Source: Cyanobacterium aponinum PCC 10605
GTDB lineage: Bacteria > Cyanobacteriota > Cyanobacteriia > Cyanobacteriales > Cyanobacteriaceae
Assembly: GCF_000317675.1 (NCBI RefSeq)
Contig: NC_019776.1
Location: forward strand, 3,410,001 to 3,474,000
DNA: 64,000 nucleotides
Direction: 5' to 3'
The stretch's first letter is position 1. The number at the start of each line of letters is the position of its first letter. A program made the translations under genes and the position numbers. Below, piece by piece: positions 47,758-55,610 of this stretch. Below the pieces are notes generated by a model. That model was not told the DNA's origin, searched no databases, and saw only the letters and a list, made by a program, of their open reading frames with translations.

Positions 47758-48309
47758 TTAAAAATCTTGAACTCCTTGAGGATTAACTGCCCCTTCTGGA
47801 TTTAAAAATAGATTCCCGGCACTGTCATTCTGATAAATACAGTCGATTTTGGGAGAGCTTTCTAATGTACCAGTGAAACCAAAAGTATTCATTCTATTTT
47901 TACACTGTCTCACATCATTATCACTGACTAAGCGTCTTTGCTCTAAAATAGACCAGTTATTTCTTTTCAAAACACACCCCGGACGCATATTAGGTTGAGT
48001 TACATACACATTAAAGGGATTTAGAGTGACAAATACCCTTAAATCAGAAACAATGGCACTTGCTCCAAATTGTACACAAATTTCGGGATTCGGAGCGCTG
48101 CGATCGATCACCTCCCTTGATGCTACATTTTGAGTACTTATAGTTTGGCCAGAACTTAAGGCAATACCAACTCCTACCCCCAATATAAAGATACCTGCAC
48201 AGATAGCGGCAAGAGTATAGTTAATATTTTCCAAAGGAGATGATTTTGTACTTTTACGGCTTGGGGGTTCAGAATAACGGGAATAGGAAGATTTTGGTCT
48301 GCGGTTCAT
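47758..48309 (-). CDS. DUF3172 protein, membrane-anchored
   Basis: Conserved cyanobacterial protein, 183 residues, function unknown. A basic, Ser/Arg/Pro-rich N-terminal cytoplasmic tail (~30 residues) is followed by one membrane helix (YTLAAICAGIFILGVGVGIAL) and a soluble domain with four conserved cysteines (EICVQFGASAIVSDLRVFVTLNPFNVYV, PGCVLKRNNW, VRQCKNRMN, KIDCIYQ). Convergent with the GTPase operon. Length normal. Confidence 0.85.
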   Translation of the reverse strand: MNRRPKSSYSRYSEPPSRKSTKSSPLENINYTLAAICAGIFILGVGVGIALSSGQTISTQNVASREVIDRSAPNPEICVQFGASAIVSDLRVFVTLNPFNVYVTQPNMRPGCVLKRNNWSILEQRRLVSDNDVRQCKNRMNTFGFTGTLESSPKIDCIYQNDSAGNLFLNPEGAVNPQGVQDF

Positions 48310-48532
48310 ACCTTGTATGTTAAAGTTTTATACTTCTAGTCATGATAACTTATTCCTTTTCCATTCTAAAACCATTACCAGTTATAAACTATTCACCATT
48401 AAGAGCTTGCTAAACAAATAAATATTAAAATCTAAAGTGATACAAATTTCAAAAGATGTATAAAATTAAGACTGTAAAAGTATTTTTTATTTATTATTAA
48501 TTAGTTGTTGTCAAGAATTTAAGAGTAATGGA

Positions 48533-49327
48533 ATGACCGCACAAGAACCACTAATAGAATTAAGAGGAGTTAGCAAGGCTTTCGGGAATAAAGTTATTCT
48601 CAAAGATGCCGATTTGAAAATTTACGAGGGAGATGCTTTAGTGGTAATTGGCCCTAGTGGCACGGGCAAGTCAACCATCTTAAGATTAATCGCAGGTTTT
48701 ATGCAACCCGATGCGGGAGAGATTTATATTAAAGGGGAAAAGAGAGTCAGTTTAATTGATGATGGGGATTATCCTATTCATATAAGCATGGTTTTCCAAC
48801 AAGCCGCCCTTTTTGATTCTTTGAGTGTAAGAGAAAATGTCGGTTTTTCCCTTTATCAACATTCTGACCTTGATTATGACTATATCAGTCAATTGGTCGA
48901 TCGAGCTTTAGAAATGGTGGGTTTACCTCCTTCTACGGGGAATCTCTTTCCAGCAGAATTGTCGGGGGGAATGCGTAAAAGAGTTAGTTTTGCGAGGGCT
49001 GTTATTTACAATCCAGAAAAACCCTTTGAAAGACCTGACGTGATCTTGTATGATGAGCCTACTGCAGGATTAGATCCTATTGCTTCAACGGTGGTAGAAG
49101 ATCTTGTGCGTACTCTTAAAAGTAGTGTTTGTGAATCTTGTGCTTATGTCATGGTTTCTCACCAAGAAAGTACGATTCGCAGAACAGGCGATCGCCTCGC
49201 TTTCCTATATGATGGTAAAATTCAATGGCAAGGTAATGTCAAAGACATTGATACTACCGAGAATCCTTTAGTACGTCAGTTTTTTAGTGCTAACACACAA
49301 GGACCGATTAAAGTTATTAGTCAATAA
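48533..49327 (+). CDS. ABC transporter ATPase, Mla/TGD type
   Basis: 264-residue ATPase of a lipid-transport ABC system (MlaF in proteobacteria, TGD3 in plants). Walker A GPSGTGKST at 40-48, signature LSGGMRKRVSFARA, Walker B VILYDEPTAGLDP and switch VSHQES are intact. The MCE-domain gene follows 14 bases downstream, so the two form a transporter operon; the permease (MlaE-like) is not in this window. Start at ATG 48533. Confidence 0.93.
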   Translation: MTAQEPLIELRGVSKAFGNKVILKDADLKIYEGDALVVIGPSGTGKSTILRLIAGFMQPDAGEIYIKGEKRVSLIDDGDYPIHISMVFQQAALFDSLSVRENVGFSLYQHSDLDYDYISQLVDRALEMVGLPPSTGNLFPAELSGGMRKRVSFARAVIYNPEKPFERPDVILYDEPTAGLDPIASTVVEDLVRTLKSSVCESCAYVMVSHQESTIRRTGDRLAFLYDGKIQWQGNVKDIDTTENPLVRQFFSANTQGPIKVISQ

Positions 49328-49341
49328 ATTGGGGGTTATTA

Positions 49342-50643
49342 ATGATTCGTTCAAGGTTAATGAGAGAAGGTTCTGTGGGCTTGTTTTTATTGCTCGGTTT
49401 ACTGGTTTTTGGGGGTATAGTTTTTTTCTTGAAAAAAGATCAATTAAGGGGCAGTAATTATCAAATAAAATTGATGTTTGAAAATGCTGGAGGTTTAAGG
49501 GAAGGTGCAAGGGTCTTTTTTCGGGGAGTAGCAGTGGGGCGAGTGGCTTCGATTCAGCCCACAAGTAATGGGGTGGAAGTGTGGACGGAAATTAATAATA
49601 AATTACCCATCCCCAGAGATGTAATTGTTTCTACTACTCGCTCTGGTTTATTGGGAGAAGTGAGTGTTAATATTATTCCTCAAGGGGTTTTAAGCAACGT
49701 AGGAGAAGATATTAATCCTTTAGGAAAAGAATGTGAGCAAAAACAGTTGATATTGTGTAATAACGAGAAAATACCCGCTCAAGCTAGTCCTGATTTGATC
49801 GAAAGTTTAGCTCGATTGGCAGATAGTTTTGATGATGAAACTTTTTTTGAGAATCTGAATACTGCTGTTGATAATACCAACAAAGCTACAGAGCAGTTTA
49901 TTGTTTTAACTCAAGAAGTTACAGGAGTTACTAACAGAGTTCAAAAAGAAATGGATACTATCTCGAATACTTTTACCAGTATTGGAAGGACTGCCGATAG
50001 CTTATCAAACACCGCCAATACTTTGTCAAATACCGCTAATACTGCTACCACTCAAATTGAGAAATTAGGGTCTGAATATACTAATACCGCTATTCAAATT
50101 AATCTTTTAGCCTCTAATCTTAATCAAATTATTGCTGATAATAAAACTGATTTTCAAAATGCGATCGCATCCTTGAGTCAAACAGCTACTGATATTAGTC
50201 AGGTTGCCCAAACAACTAATAACTTAGTGGCAAAAATAGATGAAAAAGATGTACAAAAAATTACTCAAAACCTAGGCACAACCAGTGAAAACCTTGCTCA
50301 AATTAGTAGTGATTTAAAAACCATTGCCGATGAATTAAATAACCCAACAAACCTCGCTACCCTACAACAAACCCTTGACTCTGCTAGAGTTACCTTTGCC
50401 AATACCGCTAAAATTACATCAGATATAGATCAATTTACAGGAGATCCCCAATTTAGACGCAATTTAAAGAATTTAGTAGATGGTTTAAGTAATTTGGTTT
50501 CTTATACAGATTTATTGGAAAAACAAGTAGAATTAGCCATTTTATTGGAAGAATTAGACAAAGAAACCGCCAAAAGCAGTAAAGATAAATGGGGCATTAC
50601 TTCCCAGAAACTCCCAAATACCATAGAAACAATAACAAAATAA
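49342..50643 (+). CDS. MCE-domain lipid-binding protein (MlaD/TGD2-like)
   Basis: 433 residues. One N-terminal membrane helix (VGLFLLLGLLVFGGIVFFL), the MCE domain at about 35-120 (YQIKLMFENAGGLREGARVFFRGVAVGRV, STTRSGLLGEVSVNIIP), and a long helical/coiled-coil C-terminal region rich in Asn/Thr/Ser (SNTANTLSNTANTATTQIE) that may span the periplasm. Partner of the upstream ATPase; moves lipids between membranes, by analogy. Confidence 0.93.
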   Translation: MIRSRLMREGSVGLFLLLGLLVFGGIVFFLKKDQLRGSNYQIKLMFENAGGLREGARVFFRGVAVGRVASIQPTSNGVEVWTEINNKLPIPRDVIVSTTRSGLLGEVSVNIIPQGVLSNVGEDINPLGKECEQKQLILCNNEKIPAQASPDLIESLARLADSFDDETFFENLNTAVDNTNKATEQFIVLTQEVTGVTNRVQKEMDTISNTFTSIGRTADSLSNTANTLSNTANTATTQIEKLGSEYTNTAIQINLLASNLNQIIADNKTDFQNAIASLSQTATDISQVAQTTNNLVAKIDEKDVQKITQNLGTTSENLAQISSDLKTIADELNNPTNLATLQQTLDSARVTFANTAKITSDIDQFTGDPQFRRNLKNLVDGLSNLVSYTDLLEKQVELAILLEELDKETAKSSKDKWGITSQKLPNTIETITK

Positions 50644-50671
50644 AAATTAAATTATCAACTAACTAAATTTA

Positions 50672-50706
50672 TCGTGAAACGGGCTTCTAGCCTGTGTGAG
50701 TTTCCT
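50672..50706. repeat. REP-like palindrome at the 3' end of the RAYT gene
   Basis: GTGAAACGGGCTTCTAGCCT plus GTGTGAG: the GGGCTTCTAGCCT core is a short palindrome related to the repeats at 51238-51394. It contains the stop codon (TAG on the minus strand) of the RAYT transposase. Confidence 0.65.
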
Positions 50707-51187
50707 GCCAAAAAAAAGGATATTCTTCTGGAGTCTTTGCCAAATTTGCTTTAACAGGATTTAGTTGAATATATTGCCAAGTATTCAAAAATTCCTTTTC
50801 ATTTCTCATGATGCGATCGAACCTTTCATCTTGCCATACTATACCCTGATGATTCATCACTTTCGGAATTTGTTTGGAACTATAACTCTTAACGCTATGA
50901 AGAATACTACTAAGAGACCAATATTCGCCATTAGACTTAGGTAAAGGTTGCATTAACCAGTGAACATGATCTGGCATAATTACTATAGTAAAAGTATGGT
51001 ATCTTTTATCATTTTGATGGCGACTTTCATCGAAAAATAAACAACAATTTAAAACAATTTCTCTAGCAGAAGGATTTAATTCTAAATGCTGATAAGTATT
51101 AAAAGTAATAAAATAAATTGAACCATCTAACTCCCAATGAGGCAAAAATCTTCTTTTAATTTTCAGAGAAGAATCACTCAAATCCAT
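50687..51187 (-). CDS. REP-associated tyrosine transposase (RAYT)
   Basis: Single-domain Y1 transposase of the TnpA_REP type, 166 residues. Motifs: FITFNTY strand near the N terminus, the HUH pair in MPDHVHWLM, and a C-terminal helix with the catalytic Tyr region (WQYIQLNPVKANL). Such proteins are domesticated single-copy transposases linked to REP palindromes. Here REP-like palindromes flank it on both sides (50672-50706 and 51238-51394), which supports the call. Confidence 0.9.
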   Translation of the reverse strand: MDLSDSSLKIKRRFLPHWELDGSIYFITFNTYQHLELNPSAREIVLNCCLFFDESRHQNDKRYHTFTIVIMPDHVHWLMQPLPKSNGEYWSLSSILHSVKSYSSKQIPKVMNHQGIVWQDERFDRIMRNEKEFLNTWQYIQLNPVKANLAKTPEEYPFFWQETHTG

Positions 51188-51237
51188 AGATTATCACAAA
51201 CATTAATTTCCCAATTTTATAATATATAATCCAATTT

Positions 51238-51394
51238 GTGGAACAGCCTTCTAGGCTGTAACCAATAATAATTTAAGAGACAATTTGTGGAATAGCTTTT
51301 TAGGTTATAACCAACACAGGCAGGATATCTGTTTCACGGTTGCTACTACTATTGATTTGGTTTTTACAACAGACAGGATGCCTGTTTCACAATT
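51238..51394. repeat. Cluster of four REP-like palindromes upstream of ileS
   Basis: Four related imperfect palindromes: GTGGAACAGCCTTCTAGGCT at 51238, GTGGAATAGCTTTTTAGGTT at 51287, CACAGGCAGGATATCTGTTT at 51315 (opposite orientation) and CAGACAGGATGCCTGTTTCA at 51370 (opposite orientation). Head-to-head pairs like these are typical REP/BIME arrangements beside a RAYT gene. No gene in this gap. Confidence 0.75.
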
Positions 51395-51483
51395 AGTATT
51401 ACGATGTTGTGATTGAGAGATGAGCCTAGTTCGCAATACAATAGCAGAATGTGAAAATATTATATTAACTCAAGGATGCGATC

Positions 51484-54390
51484 GTGACTGAACAGAAAAG
51501 CTATAAAGATACAGTAAATTTACCAAAAACAGGCTTTGACATGAGAGCCAATGCCGTTAAAAAAGAGCCAGAATTACAAGAATTTTGGGCAAAAGAGCAA
51601 GTTTATGAGAAATTAGCTCAAAATAACCCTAAAGACCTTTTTATCCTTCACGATGGACCTCCTTACGCTAATGGTAGCTTACACATGGGTCATGCCTTAA
51701 ACAAAGTTCTCAAAGATATTATTAATAAATATAAATTATTACAAGGTCATAAAGTTCGCTATGTACCCGGTTGGGACTGTCATGGTTTGCCGATCGAACT
51801 TAAGGTATTACAAAGTTTAAAGCAGAAAGAAAGAGAAGCCTTAACCCCCATTACTCTCCGTCATAAAGCCCGTGATTTCGCCCTTAAAGCCCAACAAGAA
51901 CAAGCGGAAGGTTTTAAACGCTATGGCGTTTGGGGTGATTGGGAAAACCCCTATTTAACCTTATTACCTGAATACGAAGCCGCCCAAATCGAAGTATTTG
52001 GCAAAATGGCATTAAATGGCTATATTTATAGAGGCTTAAAACCAGTTCATTGGAGTCCAAGTTCACAAACCGCCTTAGCAGAAGCGGAGTTAGAATATCC
52101 TGAAGGGCATACCTCTCGCAGTATCTACGCTAGTTTTACCTTAACTAAATTAGGGGAAAAGGCTCAATCTTTAGCAGAATTTATGCCTAATCTTGCTGTA
52201 GCTATCTGGACGACAACTCCTTGGACAATCCCCGGTAATCTCGCTGTTGCTGTCAATGGACATTTAGATTATGCAGTTGTAGAAATTTCTCCTCGCCTTG
52301 TAGGAGAGGGGTTAGGGGTGAGGTATCTCATCGTTGCCAAAGATTTAGTAGAAAGTTTAAGCAATACCCTTGATTGTGAACTAACCATCAAAACCGTTAT
52401 CAAAGGGGAAGAGTTAGAATTATCCACCTATAAGCATCCCCTCTTTGACAGAGAAAGTCCAGTGGTTATCGGCGGTGATTATATTACCACAGAATCTGGT
52501 ACAGGTTTAGTACATACTGCCCCCGGTCATGGTTTAGAAGACTATATGACAGGACAAAAATATCACTTACCTATTCTCTCACCAGTGGATGATAAGGGGA
52601 ATTTTACGGAAGAAGCAGGAGAATTTCAAGGGTTAAATGTCTTAAAAGACGCAAATCAGGCAATTATTGACGCTTTAACCGCAAAAGGTAGCTTATTAAA
52701 AGAAGAAGCCTACGCCCATAAATATCCCTACGATTGGCGCACTAAAAAACCAACAATTTTCCGTGCTACAGAACAGTGGTTCGCCTCCGTTGATGGTTTC
52801 CGTGACTTGGCATTGAAGGCAATTAAAGAGGTTAAATGGATTCCCTCTCAAGGAGAAAACCGTATTACTCCGATGGTTGCAGATAGAAGCGACTGGTGTA
52901 TCTCTCGTCAACGCAGTTGGGGCTTACCTATTCCTGTGTTTTACGATGAGGAGACAAATGAACCCTTATTGAATGAGGAGACGATTAACCACGTTAGAGA
53001 TATTATCAGAGAAAAAGGCTCAGATGCTTGGTGGGAGTTATCTGTGGATGAATTATTACCTGAAAGTTATCGTAACAATGGCAAAACCTACCGTAAAGGT
53101 ATGGATACTATGGATGTATGGTTCGATTCTGGTTCATCTTGGGCGGCGGTTGCCAATCAACGAGAGGAGTTAAAATACCCCGTGGATTTGTATTTAGAAG
53201 GTTCTGATCAACATCGGGGATGGTTTCAGTCGAGCTTATTAACCAGTGTAGCAGTTAACGGTATCGCCCCCTATAAAACCGTCTTAACTCATGGTTTCGT
53301 CTTAGATGAAAAGGGCATGAAGATGAGTAAATCATTGGGTAACGTTGTCGATCCCAATCTTATCATCAATGGTGGTAAAAATCAGAAACAACAACCGCCC
53401 TACGGTGCTGATGTACTGCGTTTATGGGTGTCTTCTACGGATTACTCTGGGGATGTGCGCATCGGTGATAATATCATCAAACAACTTGCAGATGTTTATC
53501 GTAAAATTCGTAATACTGCTCGTTTTTTAATTGGTAATTTACATGATTTTGACCCACAAAAAGATGCAGTTAGTTATGAAGATTTACCAGAATTAGATAA
53601 GTATATTCTCCATGAAACCTATTTAGTTTTTAGCGAAATTACGGAAGCCTTCGAGAGTTATCAATTTTTTAAATTCTTCCAGAAAGTACAAAATTTCTGT
53701 GTAGTTGATCTCTCTAATTTTTACCTTGATATTGCTAAGGATAGACTATATATTTCTGATCCAAATTCTCCCCGTCGTCGCAGTTGTCAAACTGTCATGG
53801 CAATCATTCTCGAAAATCTAGCAAGGGCGATCGCACCTGTTTTATGTCACATGGCAGAGGATATTTGGCAAAATCTCCCCTACGAGAAGCCCTTTAATTC
53901 AGTATTTGAAGGCGGTTGGGTCAAACTAGAGTCTAAGTGGGTACAAAGCCCCGAATTTGCTCAAAAATGGGCAGAATTACGCAAGATTCGCACGGGGGTA
54001 AACAAGGTTTTAGATACTGCTCGTAATCAAAAGGCGATCGGATCATCCTTAGAAGCTAAAGTGTTAATGTATGACACTACGGGTAAGTTAATGGAAACTT
54101 TAACAAGTCTCAATCCTAGTGAGGGTGTGAATGATGGTAACAGAGTTGATGAGTTGCGTTATCTTCTCCTTGTTTCACAGGTAGAATTAGTAACCGATGA
54201 ATCCGCTTTAAGTGTCAGTCAATATCTTGGTGATATTCAGCTTGAGGAGACTACTTTAAAGGTTGCCGTTGTTAATGCTGATGGTCATAAGTGCGATCGA
54301 TGCTGGAACTATTCTACTACAGTGGGTACTTTTAGCGATGAACCTTTGATCTGCGATCGATGTAAAGAAGCCTTAACGGGTAATTTCTAA
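51484..54390 (+). CDS. ileS: Isoleucyl-tRNA synthetase
   Basis: 968-residue class I synthetase charging tRNA-Ile. HIGH-type motif PPYANGSLHMGH, KMSKS in GMKMSKSLGNVVDP, CP1 editing domain (TTPWTIPGNLAVAV), and a C-terminal zinc finger (CDRCWNYSTTVG...LICDRCKEAL). GTG start at 51484, preceded by a partial HIP1 site. One odd stretch near residues 268-281 (SPRLVGEGLGVR) is encoded by what looks like an intergenic repeat inserted in frame at about 52285-52323. Followed by a hairpin terminator. Confidence 0.97.
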   Translation: MTEQKSYKDTVNLPKTGFDMRANAVKKEPELQEFWAKEQVYEKLAQNNPKDLFILHDGPPYANGSLHMGHALNKVLKDIINKYKLLQGHKVRYVPGWDCHGLPIELKVLQSLKQKEREALTPITLRHKARDFALKAQQEQAEGFKRYGVWGDWENPYLTLLPEYEAAQIEVFGKMALNGYIYRGLKPVHWSPSSQTALAEAELEYPEGHTSRSIYASFTLTKLGEKAQSLAEFMPNLAVAIWTTTPWTIPGNLAVAVNGHLDYAVVEISPRLVGEGLGVRYLIVAKDLVESLSNTLDCELTIKTVIKGEELELSTYKHPLFDRESPVVIGGDYITTESGTGLVHTAPGHGLEDYMTGQKYHLPILSPVDDKGNFTEEAGEFQGLNVLKDANQAIIDALTAKGSLLKEEAYAHKYPYDWRTKKPTIFRATEQWFASVDGFRDLALKAIKEVKWIPSQGENRITPMVADRSDWCISRQRSWGLPIPVFYDEETNEPLLNEETINHVRDIIREKGSDAWWELSVDELLPESYRNNGKTYRKGMDTMDVWFDSGSSWAAVANQREELKYPVDLYLEGSDQHRGWFQSSLLTSVAVNGIAPYKTVLTHGFVLDEKGMKMSKSLGNVVDPNLIINGGKNQKQQPPYGADVLRLWVSSTDYSGDVRIGDNIIKQLADVYRKIRNTARFLIGNLHDFDPQKDAVSYEDLPELDKYILHETYLVFSEITEAFESYQFFKFFQKVQNFCVVDLSNFYLDIAKDRLYISDPNSPRRRSCQTVMAIILENLARAIAPVLCHMAEDIWQNLPYEKPFNSVFEGGWVKLESKWVQSPEFAQKWAELRKIRTGVNKVLDTARNQKAIGSSLEAKVLMYDTTGKLMETLTSLNPSEGVNDGNRVDELRYLLLVSQVELVTDESALSVSQYLGDIQLEETTLKVAVVNADGHKCDRCWNYSTTVGTFSDEPLICDRCKEALTGNF
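52285..52323 (+). repeat. Repeat unit inserted in frame within ileS
   Basis: The text CTCCTCGCCTTGTAGGAGAG followed by GGGTTAGGGGTGAGG looks like a common cyanobacterial intergenic repeat (CTCTCCTACAAGG palindrome plus GGTTAGGGGTGAGG). Here it is translated without stops, adding about 12 residues between two conserved editing-domain segments. Confidence 0.6.
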
Positions 54391-54403
54391 TTTATTAGTT
54401 AAC

Positions 54404-54436
54404 ATGGAGAAATAAACTAACTTAATATTTCTCCAT
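54404..54436 (+). terminator. Hairpin after ileS
   Basis: Perfect 11-bp stem: ATGGAGAAATA (54404-54414) pairs with TATTTCTCCAT (54426-54436) around an 11-base loop. It sits 14 bases after the ileS stop. The T tract after it is short, so termination is probable rather than certain. Confidence 0.55.
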
Positions 54437-54458
54437 TTATCATGACAAAAATAAGTAA

Positions 54459-54701
54459 ATGTCAGAATATAAATTTACACAATACTTTGAAAATGATGTT
54501 TTATTAAAACGTCCTTATCTCAAAAAAGAATGGTGTATTCGTGTTATCCAAAATCCGTTAAAATGTGAACCCCAAGAGAATAATCGATTTCGTTTTTGGG
54601 GGATAATTCCAGAATTTGATAATAAAATTTTACGAGTAATAACTTTAGAAAATAAAACAACTATCCATAATGCTTTCCCCGATAGGAGATTTAAACTATG
54701 A
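54459..54701 (+). CDS. Small protein, putative toxin partner of a DUF2283 protein
   Basis: 80 residues, conserved text (RPYLKKEWCIRVIQNPLKCE, RFRFWGIIPEFDNKILRVITLEN, TIHNAFPDRRF) ending in a pattern that recalls RelE/BrnT-like folds (final IHNAFPDRRF strand). I do not know the family name with certainty. It overlaps the DUF2283 gene by 4 bases. A toxin-antitoxin role is suggested by context only. Confidence 0.65.
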   Translation: MSEYKFTQYFENDVLLKRPYLKKEWCIRVIQNPLKCEPQENNRFRFWGIIPEFDNKILRVITLENKTTIHNAFPDRRFKL

Positions 54702-54916
54702 AAATTAACTATTATTCTGATACCGATTCTTTATATATTCATTTATCAGATCAACCTAGTATTGACAGTCAGGAAATTTCGGAAGGAGTTGTACTTGACT
54801 ATGATGAGAAGGGTAACTTAGTAGGTATTGACATTGATAATGCTAGTAAAAAAGTTCAATTGAATGAATTAATTTTGAATCAATTACCTTCTAATATTAT
54901 GAAAGTTCCTGCTTAA
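54698..54916 (+). CDS. DUF2283 family protein
   Basis: 72 residues with the DUF2283 signature (INYYSDTDSLYIHLSD, GVVLDYDEKGNLVGIDIDNAS). Small beta-rich protein often paired with DUF4258-like proteins in what are thought to be toxin-antitoxin modules. Overlaps the upstream gene by 4 bases. Confidence 0.85.
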   Translation: MKINYYSDTDSLYIHLSDQPSIDSQEISEGVVLDYDEKGNLVGIDIDNASKKVQLNELILNQLPSNIMKVPA

Positions 54917-54997
54917 ATAAAAAATAGAATTTATGAAATCTGATTATATTTTTTTATTTATAATAAATAAGATAAAAAATAATTTTATAATTAGCCG

Positions 54998-55246
54998 ATG
55001 AATAATTTATCTCTACCAGAAGTAACTGAAAATCTTGACCAATTAATTGATCAAATTACAGAAACTCATCAACCTGTAATTATCAAGGGAACGAAAAATG
55101 AAGTTATTATGATTTCTAGTGAAGATTGGTCTGCGATCGAAGAAACAATCTATCTGAATTCTATTTCAGGTTATGTAGATTCCATAAAAGAAGCAATAGA
55201 AAGTCCTAGAGAAGAATGGGTTAATGCTAAAGATTTAGGTTTATAA
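54998..55246 (+). CDS. Phd/YefM family antitoxin
   Basis: 82 residues: NLSLPEVTENLDQLIDQITETHQPVIIKG and NEVIMISSEDWSAIEETIYL are the YefM DNA-binding and dimer core; the acidic C terminus (ESPREEWVNAKDLGL) binds the toxin. Ends 2 bases before the toxin start. It represses its own operon in characterised relatives. Confidence 0.92.
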   Translation: MNNLSLPEVTENLDQLIDQITETHQPVIIKGTKNEVIMISSEDWSAIEETIYLNSISGYVDSIKEAIESPREEWVNAKDLGL

Positions 55247-55248
55247 GA

Positions 55249-55509
55249 GTGTGGGAAGTAATATTAAGTAAAAAAGCACAAGAAGACTTAGAAAAACTAA
55301 AAAATATTGGTCTTTTTGAAAAAATTAAACAACTAATTGCTATTTTAAGAGAAAATCCTTTTCTTAATCCCCCTTCTTATGAAAAATTAGTAGGTAATTT
55401 GAAAGGTTGTTATTCTCGCAGAATTAATCTTAAACATAGATTAGTTTATCGTGTTATTAGAGAAACAAAAACAGTTGAAATTCTAAGAATGTGGTCACAT
55501 TACGAATAA
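55249..55509 (+). CDS. YoeB/Txe family mRNA interferase toxin
   Basis: 86 residues from a GTG start. RelE-fold ribosome-dependent mRNA endonuclease: WEVILSKKAQEDLEKL, ENPFLNPPSYEKLVGNLKGCYSRRIN, HRLVYRVI, and the C-terminal catalytic SHYE (His and Tyr) are intact. Directly follows its YefM-type antitoxin. Confidence 0.94.
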   Translation: MWEVILSKKAQEDLEKLKNIGLFEKIKQLIAILRENPFLNPPSYEKLVGNLKGCYSRRINLKHRLVYRVIRETKTVEILRMWSHYE

Positions 55510-55610
55510 ACCCATTGTTATTGTAAAAGATGGATTTCTTTTTATAACGAGTATCCAAATTAGATATTAAAACAAAATACATAATTAACTTATTTACTAA
55601 TTCTCAACTC

